NCBI GenBank assembly: GCA_019241085.1
Contig: JAFAXH010000050.1
Coordinates: forward strand, 1 to 35,169
Source of the DNA: Verrucomicrobiota bacterium
GTDB taxonomy: Bacteria; Verrucomicrobiota; Verrucomicrobiia; Chthoniobacterales; SZAS-18
Direction: 5' to 3'
Length of the DNA stretch: 35,169 nucleotides
A program made the position numbers and the translations under genes. The notes under the pieces are model-generated. The model was not told the origin of the DNA. It did no database searches and saw only the letters and a program-made list of their open reading frames with translations. Positions 26,278 to 33,634 of this stretch are shown in pieces. How positions within the stretch are numbered: position 1 is the first letter of the stretch; each line of letters starts with the position of its first letter.

Positions 26278-27084
26278 TCAAAATGCCCACGCTAGAAATC
26301 CACCGTCCACCGCGATGGTCTGACCAGTGATGTAACTGGCCGCCGGCAGACAAAGAAACGCCACGAGCGCGGCGACTTCGTTCGCCTCGCCGACCCGGCG
26401 CAACGGCGTCCGCGCTACGACCTCGGCGAGAAATTCCGGCCGGCTCAGCACCGGCTCGGTCAGCGGCGTGCGGATGAACCACGGCGCCACCGCGTTGACC
26501 CGGATGCCGTCGCCCGCCCACTCGCCCGCCAGGCCGCGCGTTAGCTGATTCAACGCCGCTTTCATCGCGCCATACGGCGCGCCCGTGCGCAACGCCACCG
26601 CGCCCGCGACCGAGCCGATGTTGACGATGCTCGCGTAATCGCATTGCGCCTCTGCGTCCGTCGCGCCAGCCTGCCGCAAACGCGGGTGCGCGAGCCGGCA
26701 GATTTCAAAGAGCGACGTGAGATTCGTGGCGAGCAGGTGTTCCCATTCCGGCGTCGTGTATTCCAGCGCGCGCTTGCGGATGTTCGTGCCGGCGTTGTTG
26801 ACGAGAATGTCGAAATCGGCTCCGCCGAAGGCGCGGTCGGCCGCTGCGAAGATCGCCGCGCGCCCATCGCTCGTGGACACGTCCGCCGCGACGCCGTGGA
26901 CTCGCGCCGTGGGAAATCGCGCGCGCCACGCCGCGAGCCGTTCGTCGATGCCGTCGGCGTAGCGCGCGACGATGAGCACCTCCGCGCCGTGTTCCAAAAG
27001 CTCTTCGGCGATGGCCCGCCCGATGCCGCGCGAGCCGCCCGTGACGAGTGCTTTTCGTCCTGCGAGTGTCCACCTTGGGTTCAT
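26278..27084 (-). CDS. Short-chain dehydrogenase/reductase (tropinone-reductase-like)
   Basis: The classical SDR of 268 residues starts [22 protein letters not shown], giving the TGxxxGIG loop. DILVNNAG is the NNAG motif, [10 protein letters not shown] carries the catalytic serine, and [17 protein letters not shown] supplies YxxxK. GRIG-like [13 protein letters not shown] and [16 protein letters not shown] finish the family pattern. It oxidises or reduces a small alcohol or ketone with NAD(P)H. An upstream ATG at 27099 would add five residues; 27084 aligns better with relatives. It is followed closely by the asparaginase gene. Substrate unknown. Confidence 0.88.
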   Translation of the reverse strand: MNPRWTLAGRKALVTGGSRGIGRAIAEELLEHGAEVLIVARYADGIDERLAAWRARFPTARVHGVAADVSTSDGRAAIFAAADRAFGGADFDILVNNAGTNIRKRALEYTTPEWEHLLATNLTSLFEICRLAHPRLRQAGATDAEAQCDYASIVNIGSVAGAVALRTGAPYGAMKAALNQLTRGLAGEWAGDGIRVNAVAPWFIRTPLTEPVLSRPEFLAEVVARTPLRRVGEANEVAALVAFLCLPAASYITGQTIAVDGGFLAWAF

Positions 27085-27234
27085 CGTGATCGTTGCCATT
27101 ACCAAAAATCCAAACCGACCGAGCCGCTACCGGCATCTGGAAGCCGGGTTTGTGTGGATTTTGCTTCCCGCGTCGCTCGTCCGCGGGTAGGTTCAGCCGC
27201 GTGTTGTTCTCCCGCACCCGGTGCGCCGTTGCGC

Positions 27235-27423
27235 AAACGCCGCTCGCCTCGAAACAAACCCGCCCTCCCGCCGCGCAAACTCCAGCGGCGCGTCGGAAAA
27301 TCCGGTTCACCTCTACGCAAATCCGACTCGCATCGGCACAAACCCCGTTTATGCGCCAACAAACCCCGCTCGCACCCGTGCAAACGCCGCTGACATCCGA
27401 ACAAAACGCCCTTCACCAACGAC
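27235..27423. repeat. Nine-unit 21-bp degenerate tandem repeat
   Basis: An AAA triplet starts at 27235, 27256, 27277, 27298, 27319, 27340, 27361, 27382 and 27403, exactly 21 bp apart. The best units read AAACCCCGCTCGCACCCGTG plus one base; others diverge by up to half of their positions but never lose the phase. A tenth, decayed unit may follow at 27424. All three plus-strand frames stay open through much of it, giving heptads such as QTPLAPV and QTPLTSE, but no convincing start or ribosome site belongs to it. The surrounding spacers (27085-27234 and 27424-27503) show no gene. Confidence 0.85.
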
Positions 27424-27503
27424 TTACGCCGTTTTCCCTCCCCTAGCCGCCCTCCGCCTTGCGCCTTTGTCTCAACGCCCCAACACCACCACACAACCAT
27501 CCC

Positions 27504-28245
27504 ATGAATGACCGCCAACGCGCCAAACAGAACTCGAACCTCGCCGTCCGCACCGTCTGCAACAAAGAAGCCAACCGCGCCTCGTGAGCAGCCCGCCCGC
27601 CTTCAGCCTCCGCTTTGACCGTTTGCAAGCCAAGATCAGCCTTGTCAACGCCTGCGTCCTCGTCCAAAGCGCCGACCGCACCGGCCTCACCCAAGCCAAA
27701 AACGACGCCCGCGCCAAAATGACCGCCAGCACGCTCGAAACCGGCGGCGCCATCTCGACCTACGGCTTCCTCGCCGGCAACGCCGACCTCCAGACCCAAG
27801 CCCACCTCAACCCCACTGACCTTTCCCGGCTCACCGACAACCTCGTGGAAGATCAGGCGACCGCCATTTTCCAACTCGGCCGCGGCGTCCCGACGACCAG
27901 CCCCGGCGCCGGCCAGCCCAGCGCCACGGATGTCGCCCTCACCCCGGCAAGCTCGACCTGCTCGAAACGCGCATCGAAACCTACAACCTCCTGCTTGGCA
28001 CCCCGCGCGCCGCGCGCGGCGAGAAAAACGCCGCCACCGCCAACCTCGAACAAGCGCTCAATGACATCGACGAGATTTACGAAAAGGGCCTCGACAAACT
28101 GGTCGAACAATTTCGCGACACGAATTTTTATCAGGAATACCAAAGCGCCCGCAAAATCGACGACCCCGGCACTCGGAGCAGCAGCACCAGCAACACCCCC
28201 GCGCCGACTACGCCCCAGACGCCCACGCCGCCCGCCGCGCCCTAG
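27504..28245 (+). pseudogene. Frameshifted conserved hypothetical gene
   Basis: Three plus-strand frames join into one plausible protein of about 245 residues. It opens at ATG 27504 (MNDRQRAKQNSNLAVRTV) and hits TGA at 27585. The sense then continues in another frame from about 27587 (FSLRFDRLQAKISLVNA) to about 27945, and moves to a third frame (GKLDLLETRIETYNLLLG, then NFYQEYQSARKIDDPGTR) ending at TAG 28245 after a Pro/Thr tail. The joined product resembles a conserved, uncharacterised protein of Verrucomicrobiota and Bacteroidota that usually ends in a similar FxxxYxxAR-D block; this family link is from memory. It is either a pseudogene or two sequencing indels (the second switch falls at CCCC). 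Confidence 0.78.
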
Positions 28246-28348
28246 GCGTAGGCGAACGGGCCATCGGCCGAGAGAGGCGAAAGACGCACCACCAGTGCGG
28301 CGTGATGAACTCCGTCGCACCGGACATAATCTTGTCATGCTTTATCAG

Positions 28349-28375
28349 CAAACTGCGTCGATCGTTCGCAGTTTG
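28349..28375 (+). promoter_or_regulatory. Dyad upstream of the defence-like operon
   Basis: CAAACTGCG (28349-28357) and its perfect complement (28367-28375) enclose a 9-nt loop, 36 nt before the ATPase start. A TTGACT at 28373-28378 with TAAAAG 17 bp later could be a weak promoter overlapping its right arm, which would place the dyad as an operator. An RNA hairpin is the alternative. Both are inferences; no regulator gene is nearby. Confidence 0.4.
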
Positions 28376-28410
28376 ACTGTAAGGTCCTTTACTCCTAAAA
28401 GATTGTAACG

Positions 28411-30381
28411 ATGCCGGCCCCCAAAGCTTTCCAGCTCCGACGGCTTGCTTTTCCCATTTTACACCGGGTTAAGCTCTCTCATTTCTCGCTGTATTCTCTC
28501 ACAAACACTATTGAATTTGACTTCAGTGAGGGAATCACATGCTTGGCGGGAGCAAACGGCCTAGGAAAATCGACATTCCTCCAAGTAATCGGCTACGGGA
28601 TGACCGGCGTGGTGCCCAAGCCGTCTCAGAAATTTGTCACAGTGAATGATTACTACCGGGACATCCGCACCTTCACGCAAGACTATTTCGATGGGCGGAT
28701 CAAACCCGAGCATCTAGAAATTGCAGAGATCGAGTTGGATATGCAGCTTGGGCCGCACCGAGTTTTGATCCAGCGCGGCTTCGTTGAATCGGAGTCGTTG
28801 CGCAGCCTGACAATCGAAACAGACGGCCAACTTGAGGAGTTTACAGATGACAGCCCGGAAGAACGTCAACAAGCCTATGAACAATTGCTGACCCGCGTAA
28901 GCGGCCTAGGCTCGTTCAAGGAGTTCGTCTTCGTTCATTCGTTCGTGCTGACCTTTGATGAGCGTCGACATCTCCTTTTCTGGGATCCGAAAGTCCTGGA
29001 AACATGTCTCTTGATATTTGTTGGCGTAGACAAAGATCAGCGAGCCGAAGGCGAGCGGCTCCGTCGGGAAGTGGAGAAATCTGGGTCACGGGTTCGCAAC
29101 TTGGTTTTCGATATCAAGCAAGCTAAAGACCGACTAGCCGACTTGCACGCAGCGCTGATCGGCAAGAAAGGCGCGGACGAGACGAAGACTTACGAGGAAT
29201 ATGAAGAGTTAGTGGAACGGGCGCAGAAAGCGGCAGAAAGCGTGACGCTGGTGGAAAGCAAGATCCGCGACACCAAGCTTGCCATCGCGGACAGCGCCTC
29301 ACGTGCTTCAGCCCTCCGAAACGAATACGACGCGGAATTTGCGAACCGACTCAGCGCCAAGAAATCGTCGCGCCAACACCCCTTCGTTCAACAGGCGCTA
29401 GTTGACGGGACATGCGCGATTTGCGGTGCCTCCGGTCCGATGGTGACCAAGGTCGTGAAGGCACGAGTAGAGGCGTCGGAGTGCCCTCTCTGCACGAGCG
29501 TGCTTCCCAAGAGCGAGGAGGACGGGAAAATGATGGCGCGGTTGATGGAGCTAGATAGTGCCTTGGCGCGGGAAAAGAAAATACTCGATTCGAATTCTTT
29601 GCGAGTCACCCAGCTCGAAGTAGATCGGGTTAAGCGCATGTCGGAGCGCGATGCCTTGGAGAAGGAACTCAAAGAGTTTTCCGACAAGCACAAAACGGTC
29701 GTAACGCGTCGAGGGAAGAGCAGCGAAAGTTTCGAAGAGTTGAAGAAAATTTTTGAAGGGCAAATTTCTGAACTCCAGCGGCAACGTTATGAGGAACGCG
29801 AGCGTGGCACAAGAATGGCAGAATTGTATCGCGCAGCGCAGCGGAAGCTTGAGCAGCAGTATCTCAACGTGCGCGAGAATTTTGTCCCGCGATTCAACAG
29901 CCTCGCCAAACTATTTTTAGGAGTGGATCTTGATATCTCCCTCCAAAGCCGGGAGAACGTCACGCTTGTATTAGAAGTGCGAAAGACGAAGCGACACGCG
30001 GATTACCAACTCTCGGAAAGCCAACGATTCTTCATCGACATCGCACTACGTATGGCATTCGCACAATTCGCGTCCTCCAACGGAAGCGGCGCTCCGCTTT
30101 ATATCGATACACCGGAGGGCAGTCTAGACCTCGCATACGAAGCGCAAGCCGGTGAAATGATCGCGCGGTTCGCCGAAGAAGGGCACCGTGTATTCATGAC
30201 AGCGAATATCAATACATCGCAGTTGCTCACATCGCTGGCGACCAAGTCGCGCCGGGCCGGTTTCAGTGTGGAGCGGCTGTATCGTTGGACGGAAATGTCC
30301 GAAGTTCAGGAGAGGCAGGAAAACAACTTCGAGCGAACGCTAAACAATCTTGAAAAGCTGGCCAAGCCAAGTGGACGATGA
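28411..30381 (+). CDS. Rad50/SMC-like ABC ATPase with paired CxxC motifs
   Basis: The 656-residue protein is a complete split ABC head. Walker A is GANGLGKST (47-55). Long charged helices (about 205-330 and 370-490) form a short coiled-coil arm, and between them lie C335, C338, C358 and C361, two CxxC pairs 20 residues apart that should bind zinc. The second head half has LSESQRFFIDIALRMA (534-549) as signature motif and LYIDTPEGSLD (563-573) as Walker B with the DTPEG spelling common in ABC-three-component and RecN/Rad50-like proteins. VFMTANINTSQ takes the H-loop position with no histidine. It likely senses or grips DNA in an ATP-dependent manner. It leads a four-gene overlapping operon. 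Confidence 0.9.
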   Translation: MPAPKAFQLRRLAFPILHRVKLSHFSLYSLTNTIEFDFSEGITCLAGANGLGKSTFLQVIGYGMTGVVPKPSQKFVTVNDYYRDIRTFTQDYFDGRIKPEHLEIAEIELDMQLGPHRVLIQRGFVESESLRSLTIETDGQLEEFTDDSPEERQQAYEQLLTRVSGLGSFKEFVFVHSFVLTFDERRHLLFWDPKVLETCLLIFVGVDKDQRAEGERLRREVEKSGSRVRNLVFDIKQAKDRLADLHAALIGKKGADETKTYEEYEELVERAQKAAESVTLVESKIRDTKLAIADSASRASALRNEYDAEFANRLSAKKSSRQHPFVQQALVDGTCAICGASGPMVTKVVKARVEASECPLCTSVLPKSEEDGKMMARLMELDSALAREKKILDSNSLRVTQLEVDRVKRMSERDALEKELKEFSDKHKTVVTRRGKSSESFEELKKIFEGQISELQRQRYEERERGTRMAELYRAAQRKLEQQYLNVRENFVPRFNSLAKLFLGVDLDISLQSRENVTLVLEVRKTKRHADYQLSESQRFFIDIALRMAFAQFASSNGSGAPLYIDTPEGSLDLAYEAQAGEMIARFAEEGHRVFMTANINTSQLLTSLATKSRRAGFSVERLYRWTEMSEVQERQENNFERTLNNLEKLAKPSGR

Positions 30382-30989
30382 GCATCGCTGCTGCGTATTT
30401 CGACATGCTGTCGCTAGGATTGCGGCTGAGCGACTTGGTTGAGGGATTCTCCCGCGCAGAAATGCATCTTTTCGCCTACGCAGGCTGCTTACTTTCGCTG
30501 TATGAAGGACAGCCGACGGCAGATTGGGGATACGAGTTCGTTTCGACTGATAATGGCTTGCCCTTCGCCCGTGAGTTGAATGAATGCATCGAAAGCGGCG
30601 TGACCCTCGGACACCTCCATCAGCACCAAAGCTTGATTGTAGTGACCGCAGACGGGCGGGCCGAACTAGACGGGTTGCGCCAATTGACAGAATTGCGGGC
30701 ACGAGAGCGCTACCTAGAAGGTGCGACGGATTCATTGTTGGTGCTGAATCCGGGCAACGTGCGAGAAGCGTTGACCTATGACCCCGCGATCAGCTTTTTG
30801 AAGAATAACAATCGGACAGACTGGGTGCTGACACCGCCGGTCGTCGAACGCTTTTACGAGAATTTCCGTGAATTGCGCGCAGCGCTTGCCTACGACACGC
30901 GGGATCTGTCTGTTCCCTTAGTAGGCTGGCTAAAATATCTACTGTATACCGGTCGCTCTGAATTAAATGTCCGTCCCGCTACAAGTTGA
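30378..30989 (+). CDS. Small middle component, winged-helix-like
   Basis: The 203-residue protein starts at ATG 30378 inside the ATPase stop (ATGA), so its translation is coupled. Residues 25-100 suggest a winged helix: SRAEMHLFAYAGCLLSLYEG, then WGYEFVSTDNGLPFARELNECIESG, then LIVVTADGRAELDGL, recalling the helix-turn-helix plus wing order in small adaptor subunits of ABC-three-component systems. The second half is helical with no recognised motif. I infer that it connects the ATPase to the nuclease, as LmuC-like subunits are thought to do; the similarity is structural guesswork, not sequence identity. No signal peptide or membrane segment is present. Confidence 0.75.
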   Translation: MSIAAAYFDMLSLGLRLSDLVEGFSRAEMHLFAYAGCLLSLYEGQPTADWGYEFVSTDNGLPFARELNECIESGVTLGHLHQHQSLIVVTADGRAELDGLRQLTELRARERYLEGATDSLLVLNPGNVREALTYDPAISFLKNNNRTDWVLTPPVVERFYENFRELRAALAYDTRDLSVPLVGWLKYLLYTGRSELNVRPATS

Positions 30990-32034
30990 TGTCGACTTAC
31001 TCGAAGGTCTGCTGACCCGTGACCCCCTCGCGCTAGCCGGAAAAAAGTTCGGCGATCACGGGACGGGACGAGTCAAGGACATTTTGCGATTTCTGAGGCG
31101 TTGCGGGCGACATGCCACGGTAGCGGAACATACCGAGTTCACCGTCTTTACGTTCTTGCATTCCAATGCGGCAATAGATGCACTCCGGCAGCAGCAAGCG
31201 TCGATCTTCAACATAGGTGTAACGGCTCGCGGATTAATCGATCAACTTGTGGTGGAAATCCGGGCAGACGGCTCCGCCTTTGTTTGGGCTAGCCTCCCCG
31301 GCGCTGTGGAGACTGCAATATCTGGCGGAATCGTATATCGACTTCAGCAAGCGGTAGAGACATTTTCGATCGGCGGAACGATCATGCCTGTCCAAAAAGT
31401 GATCACTGGCGCGGTTAGCCAATTCATCCTCAATTACTTCACAGACCTCCGCGAGGCGCTTTGCGCTTACCGAGATAATATGGCGCGCACGAGCAAATGC
31501 CATCTGCTGCGCCAAGCTTGGGCCGACGAAAACAGGCTTTGGTTCGTGACCAAGCCAGAGTATCGACTCCGTCAAGCGCTGCACAATTTTCTATGTGCCT
31601 ACCTCCGTCATGATGATATGGACCTCCGCGAGGAGCAGAACGTCGACGAGAGCCATCCTGTAGACATCAAAATCATGTGGAGGATGGAACGGCGGACTGC
31701 GATCATTGAGGTGAAGTGGATTGGCAAGTCATTGGACAGCTCCACGCGCGCAATCACTGCTGACTACGGAGACGCGCGTGCCCGGAAGGGAGCGAAGCAA
31801 TTAGTTGAATATCTCGAATGGCACCGGCAAGGTGCGACAAGGGAGGACACTCGTGGTTATCTGGTGGTCTTTGACTGTCGCCGACGGCGAACCAAGCCGT
31901 CAGATTTAACATTGTCTAGAGCGGACGGCTTCCATTACGAAAGGCGGGAGGTAGATTATCGCCCAAATTATCACACTCAGCGGAGTGATTTTGACGAGCC
32001 GCTCCGAATGTTCCTAGAGCCCATTTGCGTATGA
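30967..32034 (+). CDS. PD-(D/E)XK nuclease, putative effector
   Basis: The 355-residue protein has a nuclease core in its C-terminal half. HPVDIKIMW supplies the acidic residue (D233), TAIIEVKWIG the ExK pair (E248 and K250) on the next strand, and KGAKQLVEYLEWH a QxxxY motif (Q278, Y282) as in RecB-like nucleases. An acidic REEQNVDE precedes it and may give a further metal ligand. The N-terminal 200 residues are unassigned and may bind DNA or the partner proteins. It overlaps the preceding gene by 23 nt and the methyltransferase gene by ATGA. The probable role is DNA cleavage controlled by the ATPase. A late strand GYLVVFDCRR fits the fold. Confidence 0.85.
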   Translation: MSVPLQVDVDLLEGLLTRDPLALAGKKFGDHGTGRVKDILRFLRRCGRHATVAEHTEFTVFTFLHSNAAIDALRQQQASIFNIGVTARGLIDQLVVEIRADGSAFVWASLPGAVETAISGGIVYRLQQAVETFSIGGTIMPVQKVITGAVSQFILNYFTDLREALCAYRDNMARTSKCHLLRQAWADENRLWFVTKPEYRLRQALHNFLCAYLRHDDMDLREEQNVDESHPVDIKIMWRMERRTAIIEVKWIGKSLDSSTRAITADYGDARARKGAKQLVEYLEWHRQGATREDTRGYLVVFDCRRRRTKPSDLTLSRADGFHYERREVDYRPNYHTQRSDFDEPLRMFLEPICV

Positions 32035-33311
32035 GCGAAGCGAACGAAATCAAGATGGGAAGGGCGGTCACCAACGCAGTCGATAACGAATCGTCGCCCC
32101 GACATCGTTGGTATCCGATTAAGGAAGGATTCAGCCCGACGCTGGTGAGCGATTCGCTAAAGGAACTTGATGAGTCTCAACGTAAGAGCGCGCTCGCAAT
32201 CGAGCCGTTCAGCGGCTCCGGAACCGCGCCTGTGGAATGCACGCGATTGGGCGTCGATTGCCTCGGCCTAGAGGTAAACCCCTTTCTTGCATTCGTCGGA
32301 AGAACGAAGCTTCGCCAAGCTGATCCGGAGATGCTGCGATGCAACCGTGAGCGGGTGCTCCTTGGTTTGCGCAATCCCGTCGTGTCTCCGCTGGAAGACC
32401 ACTCGACATTTTGCGAGGGGAACGGCAAGGATAAGTGGTTGTTCAACAGGAATGTGCTTCGGACGTTCACAGGCGGGTGGAACGCGATCGCGGAGTGTAG
32501 CTCAACGCATCGCGACTTTCTGCGTTTGGCACTCGTCCGAGCAACGATGGAAAACTGCAATGCGTATCCGGATGGCAAGTGCCTCCGCTACAAACGCCTC
32601 AAGAACTATTCCTGTTTCAATGCGGCCAGTGTGATCGCAAAATTTGAGCATTATTGCGATCAAATCGAGGAAGACCTCGCAGCGCAACCATTCACTCAGG
32701 TATTGTCGCGCGTGGAGTGCATGGATGCACGGAAGCTGAAGAATTTCGAGGAAAATCGCCGCTTTGATTTTTGCGTAACGTCACCCCCCTACCTGAACTC
32801 ATTCGACTACTCGGATGTCTATCGCCCCGAGCTGTTCCTGACCGGGGCTGTAACGAACAATCAGGAACTCATGCAAATACGTTTGAGGACTGTTCGCTCA
32901 CATGTGCAAGCGGATTGGACAGCCCCTGTGCAGAATAGCTTTGGGGTGCACTATGCAAAAATCATTGCGGATCTCCAGACGCGGCGGGAAAAGCTCTGGA
33001 CAAACCGCATCTTAGATATGGTCCAAGCTTATTTCGAGGATATGGAAAGCCTATTGACGACGCTCGGGCAACGTGCGAACCCGAATGCGCTCCTAAAGAT
33101 TGCCGTCGGCACGTCGGCCTATGGCGGCGTCGTGGTGCCGGTAGATTTCATATTGGCTGAGATTGCAGAAAAAGTCGGATGGGAGCTGAAGGACGTGCAG
33201 GTGGTCCGCAGGATTCGCAGTTCGGCTCAGAACTGGAAGCATCAAAACGATGACAAACGGGTGCCAGAACTGCGGGAAAGCCTTATCGTGCTCCGGTATC
33301 CTAAGTATTAA
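32031..33311 (+). CDS. DNA methyltransferase (amino-methylating, N6A or N4C)
   Basis: The 426-residue protein has EPFSGSGTAPVECTRLG (58-74) as SAM motif I and FCVTSPPYLNSFDYSDVYR (247-265) as catalytic motif IV of the TSPPY type. GLEVNPFLAFVGRTK follows motif I and resembles motif II. The order I then IV, with motif X-like RWYPIKEGFSPTLVSDSL upstream, suits exocyclic-amino methyltransferases. The long spacer between the motifs (about 76-245) may include target recognition. The ATG at 32031 overlaps the nuclease stop; a TTG two codons earlier is ignored. It probably marks host DNA against the adjacent nuclease. The sequence specificity cannot be read. Confidence 0.92.
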   Translation: MSEANEIKMGRAVTNAVDNESSPRHRWYPIKEGFSPTLVSDSLKELDESQRKSALAIEPFSGSGTAPVECTRLGVDCLGLEVNPFLAFVGRTKLRQADPEMLRCNRERVLLGLRNPVVSPLEDHSTFCEGNGKDKWLFNRNVLRTFTGGWNAIAECSSTHRDFLRLALVRATMENCNAYPDGKCLRYKRLKNYSCFNAASVIAKFEHYCDQIEEDLAAQPFTQVLSRVECMDARKLKNFEENRRFDFCVTSPPYLNSFDYSDVYRPELFLTGAVTNNQELMQIRLRTVRSHVQADWTAPVQNSFGVHYAKIIADLQTRREKLWTNRILDMVQAYFEDMESLLTTLGQRANPNALLKIAVGTSAYGGVVVPVDFILAEIAEKVGWELKDVQVVRRIRSSAQNWKHQNDDKRVPELRESLIVLRYPKY

Positions 33312-33524
33312 TCGTATGACCTTGTCTCAACCGTTTAGAACCCTCGCATGGTAGTTCGGGTTGACCAAAATGCCTCGGTGAAATCTCCTTCATTTGCGGA
33401 AATGCAATCTGAACAGTCTCTTTACGACGGCTCGGCGCGGATGGCTTCGAGTGCTTTCCAGGGGGGGGTAAAGCGCGGCGGGAGGATAGATTGATTGAGC
33501 GGCGGCGGAGTTTATCATGGGTTC
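33312..33524. other. Spacer after the operon, no gene seen
   Basis: This stretch shows no convincing open frame and no strong terminator hairpin. It has a run of eight G (about 33463-33470) and drifts back to the higher GC of the chromosome. It probably marks the right junction of the lower-GC operon. Confidence 0.55.
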
Positions 33525-33626
33525 ATGCCAATCGCGCTGGAGATCCCCGACGAAAGCGCGCGGCAGCTTCCCGCGGCACCGGCCGAGCGCGAGTCGCGAC
33601 TCCGGCTGGTATCACACTCATGCTGA
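33525..33626 (+). pseudogene. Remnant of a small antitoxin-like gene (UPF0175 style)
   Basis: An ATG at 33525 opens a 33-codon frame starting MPIALEIPDESARQLPAAP followed by AERESRLRLVSHSC and a stop. The beginning is like UPF0175-type small proteins, which start with a short strand (IEIPDE..ARQL) and are antitoxins or regulators of about 80-90 residues. The rest of such a protein is missing, so this looks like a decayed N-terminal fragment. A chance short frame is the alternative. Confidence 0.45.
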
Positions 33627-33634
33627 AATCCTGA

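Noticed and set aside
27235..27423. CRISPR array
   Set aside because: The period is 21 bp with no separate spacers, the units are too diverged, and no cas genes are present.
28411..30381. Rad50/SbcC repair ATPase
   Set aside because: The arms are much too short, there is no Mre11/SbcD nuclease next to it, and the partner is a PD-(D/E)XK nuclease with a methyltransferase.
28411..33311. BREX, DISARM or classical type I restriction system
   Set aside because: No PglZ, BrxC, DrmA/DrmB helicase, HsdR helicase or HsdS specificity subunit is visible; the ATPase is SMC-like, not a helicase.
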